The notes beneath the pieces were generated by a model. The model saw only the letters and a list, made by a program, of their open reading frames with translations, searched no databases and was not told the DNA's origin. The position numbers were made by a program, and so were the translations under genes. Below, piece by piece: positions 1 to 5,078 of a stretch of DNA of 5,078 bases. Origin of the DNA: Rickettsia typhi (lineage in GTDB: Bacteria > Pseudomonadota > Alphaproteobacteria > Rickettsiales > UBA1997). Numbering within the stretch: position 1 is the stretch's first letter; the number at the start of each line of letters is the position of its first letter. Location of the stretch: contig CAMASZ010000097.1 in NCBI GenBank assembly GCA_945861125.1, positions 1 through 5,078 of the forward strand, written 5' to 3'.

Positions 1-83
1 TAACATTATTTTTAATAGTTTTATTAAACTTGATAGTGGGCATTACGATAATTAAAAATATTTCTGAAACATCAAATAACTGA
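1..83 (+). CDS. C-terminal fragment of a possible membrane protein (partial at left edge)
   Basis: Reading from base 3, 26 sense codons run without a stop to a TGA at 81-83. The peptide begins with about 18 strongly hydrophobic residues (TLFLIVLLNLIVGITII) and ends in a short polar tail (KNISETSNN), as expected for a last transmembrane helix followed by a terminus. The gene would converge on the small minus-strand gene, with 9 bases between the two stop codons. A stretch this short can stay open by chance in AT-rich DNA, and one other plus frame is open for 17 codons. The call rests on the hydrophobic pattern and the tight convergent spacing. No family can be named. Confidence 0.4.
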   Translation, partial: TLFLIVLLNLIVGITIIKNISETSNN

Positions 84-92
84 TTTTTAGAA

Positions 93-278
93 TTATTTTA
101 TTTTATCAAGATTTAAACTAATTTTATCAACGTTGCTTTTACTTATTTCAATAATTAGCTTTTTTCTTAGTTCCGAAGTATAATCTTCAATTTTGTCTAA
201 TAATTCAATTATTTCTAGAAATTCTTTTGGAGCTGATATTTGTTGAATTTTTTCTTGAGTATTTTTTTTTATTTCCAT
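93..278 (-). CDS. 61-residue protein of unknown function, charged and probably helical
   Basis: I do not recognise this small gene. It encodes a lysine/glutamate-rich protein with heptad-like hydrophobic spacing around residues 20-50 (FLEIIELLDKIEDYTSEL and onward), suggesting a cytoplasmic alpha-helical or short coiled-coil protein. It has no signal peptide, membrane segment or cysteine. An in-frame TAA lies just upstream (285-287), so the ATG at 278 is the earliest standard start. There is no Shine-Dalgarno sequence. It lies 67 bases beyond the tolA stop on the same strand, so it could be the last gene of that operon. A candidate promoter in the gap would instead let it be transcribed alone with a leader of about a dozen bases. 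Support for coding comes from the intact frame, the filled gap and the non-repetitive composition; homology is untested. Confidence 0.55.
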   Translation of the reverse strand: MEIKKNTQEKIQQISAPKEFLEIIELLDKIEDYTSELRKKLIIEISKSNVDKISLNLDKIK

Positions 279-297
279 AAAAGGTTAAAGATTAAAA

Positions 298-327
298 ATT
301 TTAGGTATGAAGTTAATTTTGTGTAAA
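298..327 (-). promoter_or_regulatory. candidate sigma-70-type promoter for the 61-residue gene
   Basis: On the minus strand, TTTACA (322-327) is followed after 18 bases by TAAAAT (298-303). Each box matches five of six positions of the -35 (TTGACA) and -10 (TATAAT) consensus. Transcription would start near 291, about a dozen bases before the ATG at 278. Such matches arise easily in AT-rich DNA, so this is a suggestion based on spacing and position. Confidence 0.35.
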
Positions 328-345
328 TATAAAAATATAACAGAT

Positions 346-1173
346 TTAAAACGGTATGATGTTATCAAATTTTAATATTATTATTTTCCATATATCATAT
401 TTTTCAACAGGAAGATTGCGAATATGATTACATAGATCAAAAGTCCTTTTAATGTTATTTATTAAGGTTCGATATTTTTTTTCATCTGGATTGTTATACT
501 TTTCTTTATCTATTAAATCATCGATATTAGTTTTAATGTAACCATTTTCATTAATTTCGATTTTTATTATAAATCCTAAATCTGTTTTTTCTTTTGATTC
601 TAAAATTGCTTTTCTATAACAGCTAGTTAATTGAGATTGGATATTGTTTTTTTCTCTAGCAGATAACCCTTTACCTTCTAAATTTGGTTTTAACTCTTCA
701 CTATCTTTGGGGTTTTTCAGTTCGACATATTTGTTTGAGTTGTCAATATTTTCTTCTTTTTTGGTTTCCTGTTCTGATTTTGTTTCTGATAATATGTTAT
801 CTATTTTTTGAATAGGAATTTCCTTTTTTTCAGCGACATATTTTTCTAATTTTTCTGATGCTTTATTCGATTGTATTGTTTTAGTTTTTTCAATTTTTTC
901 AGATGTTGTCTTTTTTTCCTTAATTACTTCTTTAACTTTTGGTTCAACTTTTTCTTTTTGTTTTGAAGTATCTGGATTATCTTTTTCACCATCACTATTC
1001 TTGATCTCTGTGGTATCAATTTTTTCTAGAATTGGGTTTTCATCAATAGAAACTATATCAAGATAGTATTCTTTGATTTTTTTTTCTGGAATTTTTTTGG
1101 TTTTAATACCAATAAAAAATGATAGAATGATTAAAGCATGAATTATTAATGAATATATTAGATTTCTAATCAT
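346..1173 (-). CDS. tolA: TolA, periplasm-spanning protein of the Tol-Pal system
   Basis: TolA links the inner-membrane TolQR motor to TolB-Pal at the outer membrane and helps constrict the envelope during division. The 275-residue product has the three-domain plan. A single N-terminal anchor (about residues 4-23) carries the S-x3-H motif (S8, H12) through which TolA and TonB contact their motor. A Lys/Glu-rich extended linker follows (about 25-165). The compact C-terminal domain (about 169-272) has C185 and C248, likely a disulfide, then LPVEKYDIW (254-262) and FD (269-270), as in alphaproteobacterial TolA. The start overlaps the tolR stop as ATGA (1170-1173), so translation is probably coupled; no separate Shine-Dalgarno is visible. 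TonB is the main alternative, but the C-terminal motif and the tolR neighbour favour TolA. Confidence 0.87.
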   Translation of the reverse strand: MIRNLIYSLIIHALIILSFFIGIKTKKIPEKKIKEYYLDIVSIDENPILEKIDTTEIKNSDGEKDNPDTSKQKEKVEPKVKEVIKEKKTTSEKIEKTKTIQSNKASEKLEKYVAEKKEIPIQKIDNILSETKSEQETKKEENIDNSNKYVELKNPKDSEELKPNLEGKGLSAREKNNIQSQLTSCYRKAILESKEKTDLGFIIKIEINENGYIKTNIDDLIDKEKYNNPDEKKYRTLINNIKRTFDLCNHIRNLPVEKYDIWKIIILKFDNIIPF

Positions 1174-1601
1174 TGCATTAGTTCTGTTACAAGAGCCACT
1201 TGATTAAAACCAGCGACATTAATTACTCTTACTACTTCCATAACTTTGCCATAATCGATAGACTTATCAGCTCGAACCATAATTTTTTTATTAAAGTTGT
1301 TAGAAGAAAAGGAAATAATTTTTGATGTTAAATTATTAATCTTTATTGCTTCGTCATTAATAAAAATTTCACCATCTGATTTTATTGAAATTGCAATAGG
1401 ATTATTATTATCAACTGAAATTTCTTGAGCACCATTTGGTAAGCTTAGATTCATACCTCCAGTCATCATAGGTGCGCAAACCATGAATATAATTAATAAA
1501 ACCAATAAAACATCAACAAAAGGCGTTATATTAATATCGCTTATCACCGATTTTCTTTTTCCAAATTTTGATTTATCAAATTGATTATTTGAAATAGCCA
1601 T
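1170..1601 (-). CDS. tolR: TolR, ExbD/TolR-family stator subunit of the Tol-Pal motor
   Basis: TolR works with TolQ in the inner membrane to convert the proton gradient into movement of TolA. The 143-residue protein has the ExbD/TolR plan. A short cytoplasmic N-terminus ends in SDINITPFVDV (21-31). The transmembrane helix (about 27-46) contains the essential acidic residue, here D30. The periplasmic domain ends with VRADKSIDYGKVMEVV (about residues 108-123) and GFNQVALVTEL, both characteristic of TolR. Length is normal. The ATG lies 4 bases after the lolA stop and the 3' end overlaps tolA by 4 bases, so the gene sits inside an operon. No Shine-Dalgarno is evident. The odd point is context: tolQ normally precedes tolR, but lolA does here. 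ExbD is the alternative; the adjacent tolA argues for TolR. Confidence 0.93.
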   Translation of the reverse strand: MAISNNQFDKSKFGKRKSVISDINITPFVDVLLVLLIIFMVCAPMMTGGMNLSLPNGAQEISVDNNNPIAISIKSDGEIFINDEAIKINNLTSKIISFSSNNFNKKIMVRADKSIDYGKVMEVVRVINVAGFNQVALVTELMQ

Positions 1602-1605
1602 AATT

Positions 1606-2274
1606 TTAATTATTGTTTGGAATAATAAAAAGATTGTTTGGTAGATTTTCTACAAATTTAATATTACTTAGTTTAACAGAAATAACTTGATCTAGATCGT
1701 TTTTTACTTCCATTTTTTCAAAAGTTAGAGGATCGTTTTTGAACACGATACTAAATTCACCAGCTTCTTTACGATTTTTTTTAACTAAAGATATTTTTAT
1801 ATTTTCTTTGTCTTTTTTTATATCGATTATTTCAACATCTTTTGCAAAAAAAGATATATTTGGTCTAGTAAGTAGAGAAGCTGGAGTTGTATTAGTGCTA
1901 ATATGAGAGACTTCTTCAAGCTCTAAATCTTGGTAAGATAAAATTGATCCGTTAACTATTAAGAGGATTTTGGGTTTATCAATATATTCAATTCTCATTT
2001 TGCCAGAAGATTTTTCATTTCTGCTTAAATAAAATTTACCTTCAGCTCTATTTTTATCAACTTCTTGAGTAAAATCCGCTGAAAGATTTTTTATATTATT
2101 CAGATAATTTTCGACTTTTAGCAAATCTTCTTTAAAAAGACTAAGTTTTTTGTTATCCAATATCGCAAATGAGGTATTGCAGTTTAGAAAGAATAATAGA
2201 AAAGAGATTAAGCTTATAATAATTTTTTCTAAAAAAAATTTATTATTTTGTTTTTGAGTAATAAACTTTTTCAT
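1606..2274 (-). CDS. lolA: LolA, periplasmic outer-membrane lipoprotein carrier
   Basis: LolA takes lipoproteins released by the LolCDE exporter across the periplasm. The 222-residue precursor has a long signal peptide: a basic N-region to about residue 17, a hydrophobic core, and likely signal peptidase I cleavage after SFA (A37). The mature part shows the family pattern in order: LSADFTQ (64-70), GKFYLSR (79-85), GKMRIEY (91-97), NGS before the strand ending in YQD (108-116), TPASLLT (130-136), and a final region with SVKLSNIKF and LPNNLFIIP (199-219). The ATG at 2274 overlaps the end of the symporter gene by 32 bases. No ATG, GTG or TTG follows before the signal core, and a strong Shine-Dalgarno precedes it, so this start is well supported. 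C32 is not in a lipobox. Gene order with tolR and tolA suggests one envelope operon. Confidence 0.9.
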   Translation of the reverse strand: MKKFITQKQNNKFFLEKIIISLISFLLFFLNCNTSFAILDNKKLSLFKEDLLKVENYLNNIKNLSADFTQEVDKNRAEGKFYLSRNEKSSGKMRIEYIDKPKILLIVNGSILSYQDLELEEVSHISTNTTPASLLTRPNISFFAKDVEIIDIKKDKENIKISLVKKNRKEAGEFSIVFKNDPLTFEKMEVKNDLDQVISVKLSNIKFVENLPNNLFIIPNNN

Positions 2275-3469
2275 TTAATCCGCCTTCTGTTTTGTCTACA
2301 ATTAATGTTATAGCACTATCTCCAGTGATGTTAATTGTTGTTCTTACCATATCAAGAATTCTATCGATACCTAGTATTATACCTATTCCTTCAATCGGCA
2401 GGTTAACAGATGTTAGAACCATGCTCATAAAAATTATTGAGCCACTTGGAATTCCTGCTGCTCCTATTGATCCTAGAGTACAAGTTAAAACAAGCATTAG
2501 ATAATTTTGATAAGTTAGATCAATACCATAGGCTTGAGCAAAAAAAAGTGCACATATGCCAAGGTATATTGCTGTTCCATCCATATTAATACAAACACCA
2601 AGAGGAAGTAAGAAATTAGAATTTGCCTTTGAAACCCCCATTCTTTCTTGTAATTGAGTTATTGCAGTAGATAATGTTGCTTTACTGCTACTTGTTGCAA
2701 AAGCTAACGATTGAGTTAAAAGGATTTTTTTATAAAAAGGAAAGGGGGAAATTCTAGCAAATATCAAAATCATAAATCCAAATAAGACATATTGAAAAGC
2801 GCAAGCTGATAATACTGTAATCATAAGTTTTCCTAATGCTTTTAAAATATCCATTCCTTGAGTTCCTATCACCCATGCGATAAAACCGAAAACTCCTAAC
2901 GGTGCAAGCTTAATTATTACTTCTATCATTCTGAAAAAGACTTGTGAAGAAGAGCTGATAACTTCTTTTAAGATTTTACCCTTTTCTCCGATTGAATTAA
3001 TTATTATTCCAGTGAAGATTGAAAAAATAATTATTTGTAAGAAATTATCATTTGCCATTGAGCCAATAGGATTTGTAGGTATTAGTCCAATTAAAAAGTC
3101 TGCAATAGAGGGTGGGGTTTTATTTGCTATAGCATTAGGTTGAACAGAGGTCTGAAGAATCGAGCTTAAGTCGACTCCTATTCCTGGTTTAAAAATAGTT
3201 CCAGCAGATAATCCTATGATTACCGCAAAAACCGCAGTTAAGATATAGGAGCTAAAACCTTTAACACCAACTCTGGTAAAATTTCCTTCTCCTGACATTG
3301 AAGTTATTCCAGATAAAAGAGCAAAAAATATTAATGGTACTATAACCATTTTAATTAAACTTATAAATATAGTACCGAATACCTTTAAACTAGCCGCTTT
3401 TTCTCCAAGAGTTAATCCTGCTATGATACCAAGTATAAGACCTATAATTACCTGTTGCCAAAGTTTCAT
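2243..3469 (-). CDS. gltP: dicarboxylate/amino acid:cation symporter, GltP/DctA-type (SLC1/DAACS family)
   Basis: This inner-membrane carrier uses a proton or sodium gradient to import acidic amino acids or C4-dicarboxylates. The 408-residue length is typical and the protein is hydrophobic throughout. Family motifs occur in order: serine-rich hairpin 1 (ATSSSKATLSTA, 258-269), NMDGT in TM7 (295-299), hairpin 2 (GSIGAAGIPSGS, 333-344), and TM8 (DRILDMVRTTINITGD, 369-384). By alignment to archaeal GltPh, D373, R376 and N380 match D394, R397 and N401. The arginine, which pairs with the substrate side-chain carboxylate, argues for an acidic substrate. Hairpin 1 has Lys and Ser where Ser/Ala and Pro are commoner. 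The gene is first in the minus-strand run and overlaps lolA by 32 bases. Glutamate, aspartate, succinate or malate cannot be told apart, so the symbol is by family resemblance. Confidence 0.87.
   Translation of the reverse strand: MKLWQQVIIGLILGIIAGLTLGEKAASLKVFGTIFISLIKMVIVPLIFFALLSGITSMSGEGNFTRVGVKGFSSYILTAVFAVIIGLSAGTIFKPGIGVDLSSILQTSVQPNAIANKTPPSIADFLIGLIPTNPIGSMANDNFLQIIIFSIFTGIIINSIGEKGKILKEVISSSSQVFFRMIEVIIKLAPLGVFGFIAWVIGTQGMDILKALGKLMITVLSACAFQYVLFGFMILIFARISPFPFYKKILLTQSLAFATSSSKATLSTAITQLQERMGVSKANSNFLLPLGVCINMDGTAIYLGICALFFAQAYGIDLTYQNYLMLVLTCTLGSIGAAGIPSGSIIFMSMVLTSVNLPIEGIGIILGIDRILDMVRTTINITGDSAITLIVDKTEGGLNEKVYYSKTK
2280..2286 (-). promoter_or_regulatory. Shine-Dalgarno of lolA, inside the symporter coding sequence
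   Basis: On the minus strand AAGGCGG lies 5 bases before the lolA ATG at 2274. It differs from the ideal AAGGAGG at one base and is the best ribosome binding site in the window; the other starts have little or none. It is encoded by the Glu-Gly-Gly codons (residues 395-397) of the upstream symporter, so lolA initiation lies within translated gltP message. Confidence 0.7.
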
Positions 3470-3681
3470 ATTTATTTATGTTAAGGTTAAAGAAATTTTA
3501 AAGTAGAAAATTTAGATCAATAATTTGTTTGTAAGTAGGGTCAACATAGAATACTTTTAAGTTCTAAAAAATTTAGCTTTCAAAAAAATTTTATTAGACT
3601 TAAAATATTTACTATAAATTTTAATTCTGTTTTAGTTAGAAAATTAATAACCTACCTATCTTATAACATCTATTTCTGTTT

Positions 3682-3715
3682 TGTCAAAATTTTTTTGATT
3701 TTAAAAAGTTTGACA
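3682..3715. promoter_or_regulatory. 34-base imperfect palindrome, candidate operator
   Basis: TGTCAAA (3682-3688) is repeated in inverse as TTTGACA (3709-3715). After one mismatch the symmetry continues with TTTTT (3690-3694) against AAAAA (3703-3707), leaving an 8-base centre, so 12 of 13 arm positions pair. The centre covers the candidate -35 box of the TAXI promoter. Both neighbouring genes are transcribed away from it, so it does not follow any gene as a terminator would. A binding site for a dimeric regulator is the simplest reading, but no regulator gene is in the window. Confidence 0.4.
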
Positions 3716-3723
3716 TTTAAAAT
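3695..3723 (+). promoter_or_regulatory. candidate promoter of the TAXI-phospholipase pair
   Basis: TTGATT (3695-3700), four of six to the -35 consensus, is followed after exactly 17 bases by TAAAAT (3718-3723), five of six to the -10 consensus. The start of transcription would lie near 3730, giving a leader of about 60 bases before the ATG at 3792. The -35 box lies at the centre of the palindrome at 3682-3715. A consensus-perfect TTGACA at 3710-3715 was also considered, but nothing like a -10 lies 16-18 bases after it. Confidence 0.4.
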
Positions 3724-3791
3724 AGTATATTGTTTTTTGTAGTAGTTACTTTAAAGTTAAAATAAAAATTCTCAATTAACTTAAACTTCAA

Positions 3792-4763
3792 ATGAAAAAA
3801 TCAATTCTTAAATTGCTAATTATTAACATGGCCATGCTTGTAACAATTGAAGACTTGTCTGCTGCCACTAAATATGTTTCTGTTGGAACTGGAGCAATTA
3901 CGGGTGTTTATTATCCTGCTGGAGGCGCTATTTGTAGATTGTTAAATAGGGGTAGAAAAGAGCATGGAATAAGATGCTCAGTTGAATCTACCGGAGGTTC
4001 AGTATCTAACATTAATGCAATTAGAAACAGCGTTATTGATTTCGGAATTGTCCAGTCAGATTGGCAGTACAACGCATATAATGGTAGTGGATTCTTTTCT
4101 GATCAGTCCGCCTTTAAAGAATTAAGATCTGTATTCTCTTTATATACCGAAACCTTTACAATTGCAGTGTTAGAAAAATCAGGAATCAAAAAATTAGATG
4201 ATATTTTAGGAAAAAGAGTAAATTTTGGTCCACAAGGATCCGGTATGTATGCTACTATGGAGGTACTACTAAATGCTAAAGGTTGGAAAAAAGAAGATTT
4301 TTCATCTATTACTTACCTACAGCCATCTGAACAACCAAAAGCATTGTGCGATGAAAAGATTGATGTCATGGTTTATGTAGCAGGAAATCCTAATGGAGTT
4401 ATGCAAGAAGCTACCCAAACATGCAAAGTAAGAATAATTCCTATTGATAGTGAAACAATAACTAAATTACTACAAAATAATACTTACTATGCTAAAGCGG
4501 TTATTCCTGCCAATATGTATTCTGGAAATGGAAATAATATTGAAACCTTTGGCATTAAAGCTAGCTTAATAACATCAGAAAAAACTAGTCTCGATGTTGT
4601 TTATAATATGACAAAATCAGTTTTTGAAAATTTTGATAATTTTAAAACTCTTCATCCAGTTTTTTCATCTTTAAAAAAAGAAGATATGGTCAAAGATGGC
4701 AACTCTGCTCCACTTCATCCTGGAGCTCTAAAATATTTTAAAGAATCAAAATTAGTAAAATAA
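3792..4763 (+). CDS. TAXI-family TRAP transporter solute-binding protein
   Basis: TAXI proteins are periplasmic receptors that pass a small organic solute to a TRAP-type permease driven by an ion gradient. The 323-residue precursor has a signal peptide with likely cleavage after LSA (A24). The family pattern follows: GTGAITGVYYPAGGAIC (32-48), STGGSVSNI (66-74), DFGIVQSD (83-90), GKRVNFGPQGSG (140-151), a central region with QPSEQPKALCDEKIDVMVY, and the C-terminal PLHPGALKYFKE (307-318). Four cysteines (48, 62, 186, 211) could form two disulfides in the periplasm. Length is normal for the family. No TRAP permease gene is in the visible sequence on either side; the next gene, 5 bases on, encodes a lipoprotein. 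The ligand cannot be read from sequence; glutamate-like solutes are known ligands of some relatives. There is no clear Shine-Dalgarno. Confidence 0.9.
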   Translation: MKKSILKLLIINMAMLVTIEDLSAATKYVSVGTGAITGVYYPAGGAICRLLNRGRKEHGIRCSVESTGGSVSNINAIRNSVIDFGIVQSDWQYNAYNGSGFFSDQSAFKELRSVFSLYTETFTIAVLEKSGIKKLDDILGKRVNFGPQGSGMYATMEVLLNAKGWKKEDFSSITYLQPSEQPKALCDEKIDVMVYVAGNPNGVMQEATQTCKVRIIPIDSETITKLLQNNTYYAKAVIPANMYSGNGNNIETFGIKASLITSEKTSLDVVYNMTKSVFENFDNFKTLHPVFSSLKKEDMVKDGNSAPLHPGALKYFKESKLVK

Positions 4764-4768
4764 CTTCC

Positions 4769-5078
4769 ATGTACTCTAGGTTAAAAATTATTTTGATACC
4801 ACTATTGCTGGTTTCATGTGCTACTTTGTCAAAAAATAAAGCAAATAAAGATTCCTTTCCTGTTTATGGAAAATATTGCGGTATCAACTATCCCAAGAGG
4901 GGAGAAAATCCAATTCCTATTGACAAAACAGATTTATCATGTAAAAACCATGATCAATGTTATGAAGCAATGGGTTATTTTAATAAAAAATGCGATGAAG
5001 ACTTGATAAAAAACCTTAACTCTGTTGTTCCAGGAACAGAATTTGAAAAAATAGCCAAAGAAACAATTATTTTGTACT
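4769..5078 (+). CDS. predicted phospholipase A2-like lipoprotein (partial, cut by right edge)
   Basis: The frame from the ATG at 4769 stays open for 103 codons to the window end. A short signal sequence ends in the lipobox LVSC, so C17 would be lipidated and the protein membrane-anchored outside the cytoplasm. After a spacer comes a secreted-phospholipase-A2 signature: YGKYCG (33-38, calcium-loop-like), P-I-D (50-52), then CKNHDQCYE (58-66) with the catalytic H61 and calcium-ligand D62, followed by KKCDEDL (73-79), whose D76 fits the second catalytic aspartate. Such enzymes release the sn-2 fatty acid from phospholipids using calcium. The gene begins 5 bases after the TAXI stop, implying co-transcription. 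There is no Shine-Dalgarno. The C-terminal part, including any further cysteines, is missing, so completeness is unknown. Family assignment is fairly sure; activity and target are inferred. Confidence 0.8.
   Translation, partial: MYSRLKIILIPLLLVSCATLSKNKANKDSFPVYGKYCGINYPKRGENPIPIDKTDLSCKNHDQCYEAMGYFNKKCDEDLIKNLNSVVPGTEFEKIAKETIILY

Larger units (their letters stand above)
3470..3791. other. divergent intergenic region between the symporter and TAXI genes
   Basis: These 322 bases separate two genes transcribed away from each other, so they should hold both promoters. No open frame of useful length starts here on either strand. The plus-strand side contains a candidate promoter, a 34-base imperfect palindrome and a perfect 10-base palindrome, ACTTTAAAGT (3748-3757), in the predicted leader. 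For the minus strand the best -35 candidate is TTGACC (3539-3544), but the -10 at normal spacing is poor (ATTGAT), so I do not call that promoter. Neither flanking gene has a clear Shine-Dalgarno. No tRNA, riboswitch or insertion-sequence signature was seen. Confidence 0.75.

Noticed and set aside
712..1095. Low-complexity Lys/Glu-rich stretch of tolA as possible repeat or spurious coding
   Set aside because: This is the expected extended linker of TolA between anchor and C-terminal domain. No exact repeat unit was found, and both flanking domains are well conserved.
2292..2504. 70-codon open frame on the plus strand
   Set aside because: It lies wholly antisense to the symporter's conserved C-terminal motifs (NMDGT-HP2-TM8 region). 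Its sequence is the mirror of those codons and it has no ribosome binding site.
281..3493. Shared 11-base word TCTTTAACCTT upstream of the 61-residue gene (281-291) and of the symporter (3483-3493), both on the minus strand
   Set aside because: An exact 11-base match between two places is expected by chance in 5 kb of AT-rich DNA, and the distances to the start codons differ (2 versus 13 bases).
3563..3575. Small inverted repeat CTAAA-AAA-TTTAG in the intergenic region
   Set aside because: Five weak pairs with a 3-base loop and no following T-run on either strand that would suit a terminator. Chance is sufficient.
3748..3757. Perfect 10-base palindrome ACTTTAAAGT in the TAXI leader
   Set aside because: Short AT-rich palindromes are common by chance. 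Its arms are too weak for a terminator and it has no second copy nearby.
4818..5006. 62-codon open frame on the plus strand
   Set aside because: It overlaps the phospholipase-like gene in another frame. The 4769 frame has a lipobox and the CxxHDxCY catalytic motif, so it is the real one.

Overview
This window is strongly AT-rich (by eye roughly 30% GC) and densely coded, with short or overlapping gene junctions. The tolA product ends in the form of C-terminal domain typical of Alphaproteobacteria (two cysteines and an LP-x-EKYD-x-W motif followed by FD). Together with the low GC, the acidic-amino-acid symporter, the TAXI receptor and a phospholipase A2 lipoprotein, this suggests a host-associated alphaproteobacterium of the Rickettsiales or a similar intracellular group. 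The order is an inference; no marker gene fixes it.

Layout. Positions 1-83 (+) may hold the C-terminal end of a membrane protein cut by the window edge. A minus-strand run follows, read from right to left: gltP-like symporter (3469-2243), lolA (2274-1606), tolR (1601-1170), tolA (1173-346) and a 61-codon unknown gene (278-93). The first four overlap or lie 4 bases apart and look like one operon. The small gene may have its own promoter. A 322-base divergent intergenic region (3470-3791) holds a candidate promoter and a 34-base imperfect palindrome. To its right, on the plus strand, are a TAXI-family TRAP solute receptor (3792-4763) and, 5 bases later, the start of a predicted phospholipase A2 lipoprotein (4769 to the window edge).

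How the genes fit together. LolA, TolR and TolA are all envelope-maintenance proteins: lipoprotein delivery to the outer membrane, and the energised inner-to-outer membrane link. tolQ, the usual partner immediately before tolR, is not here; lolA occupies that position. The symporter and the TAXI receptor are both uptake components, probably for small acidic solutes. The receptor's TRAP permease is not in the window. The most unusual gene is the lipoprotein with a secreted-phospholipase-A2 catalytic signature, apparently co-transcribed with the TAXI receptor. No RNA genes, insertion sequences, CRISPR arrays or phage genes were seen.
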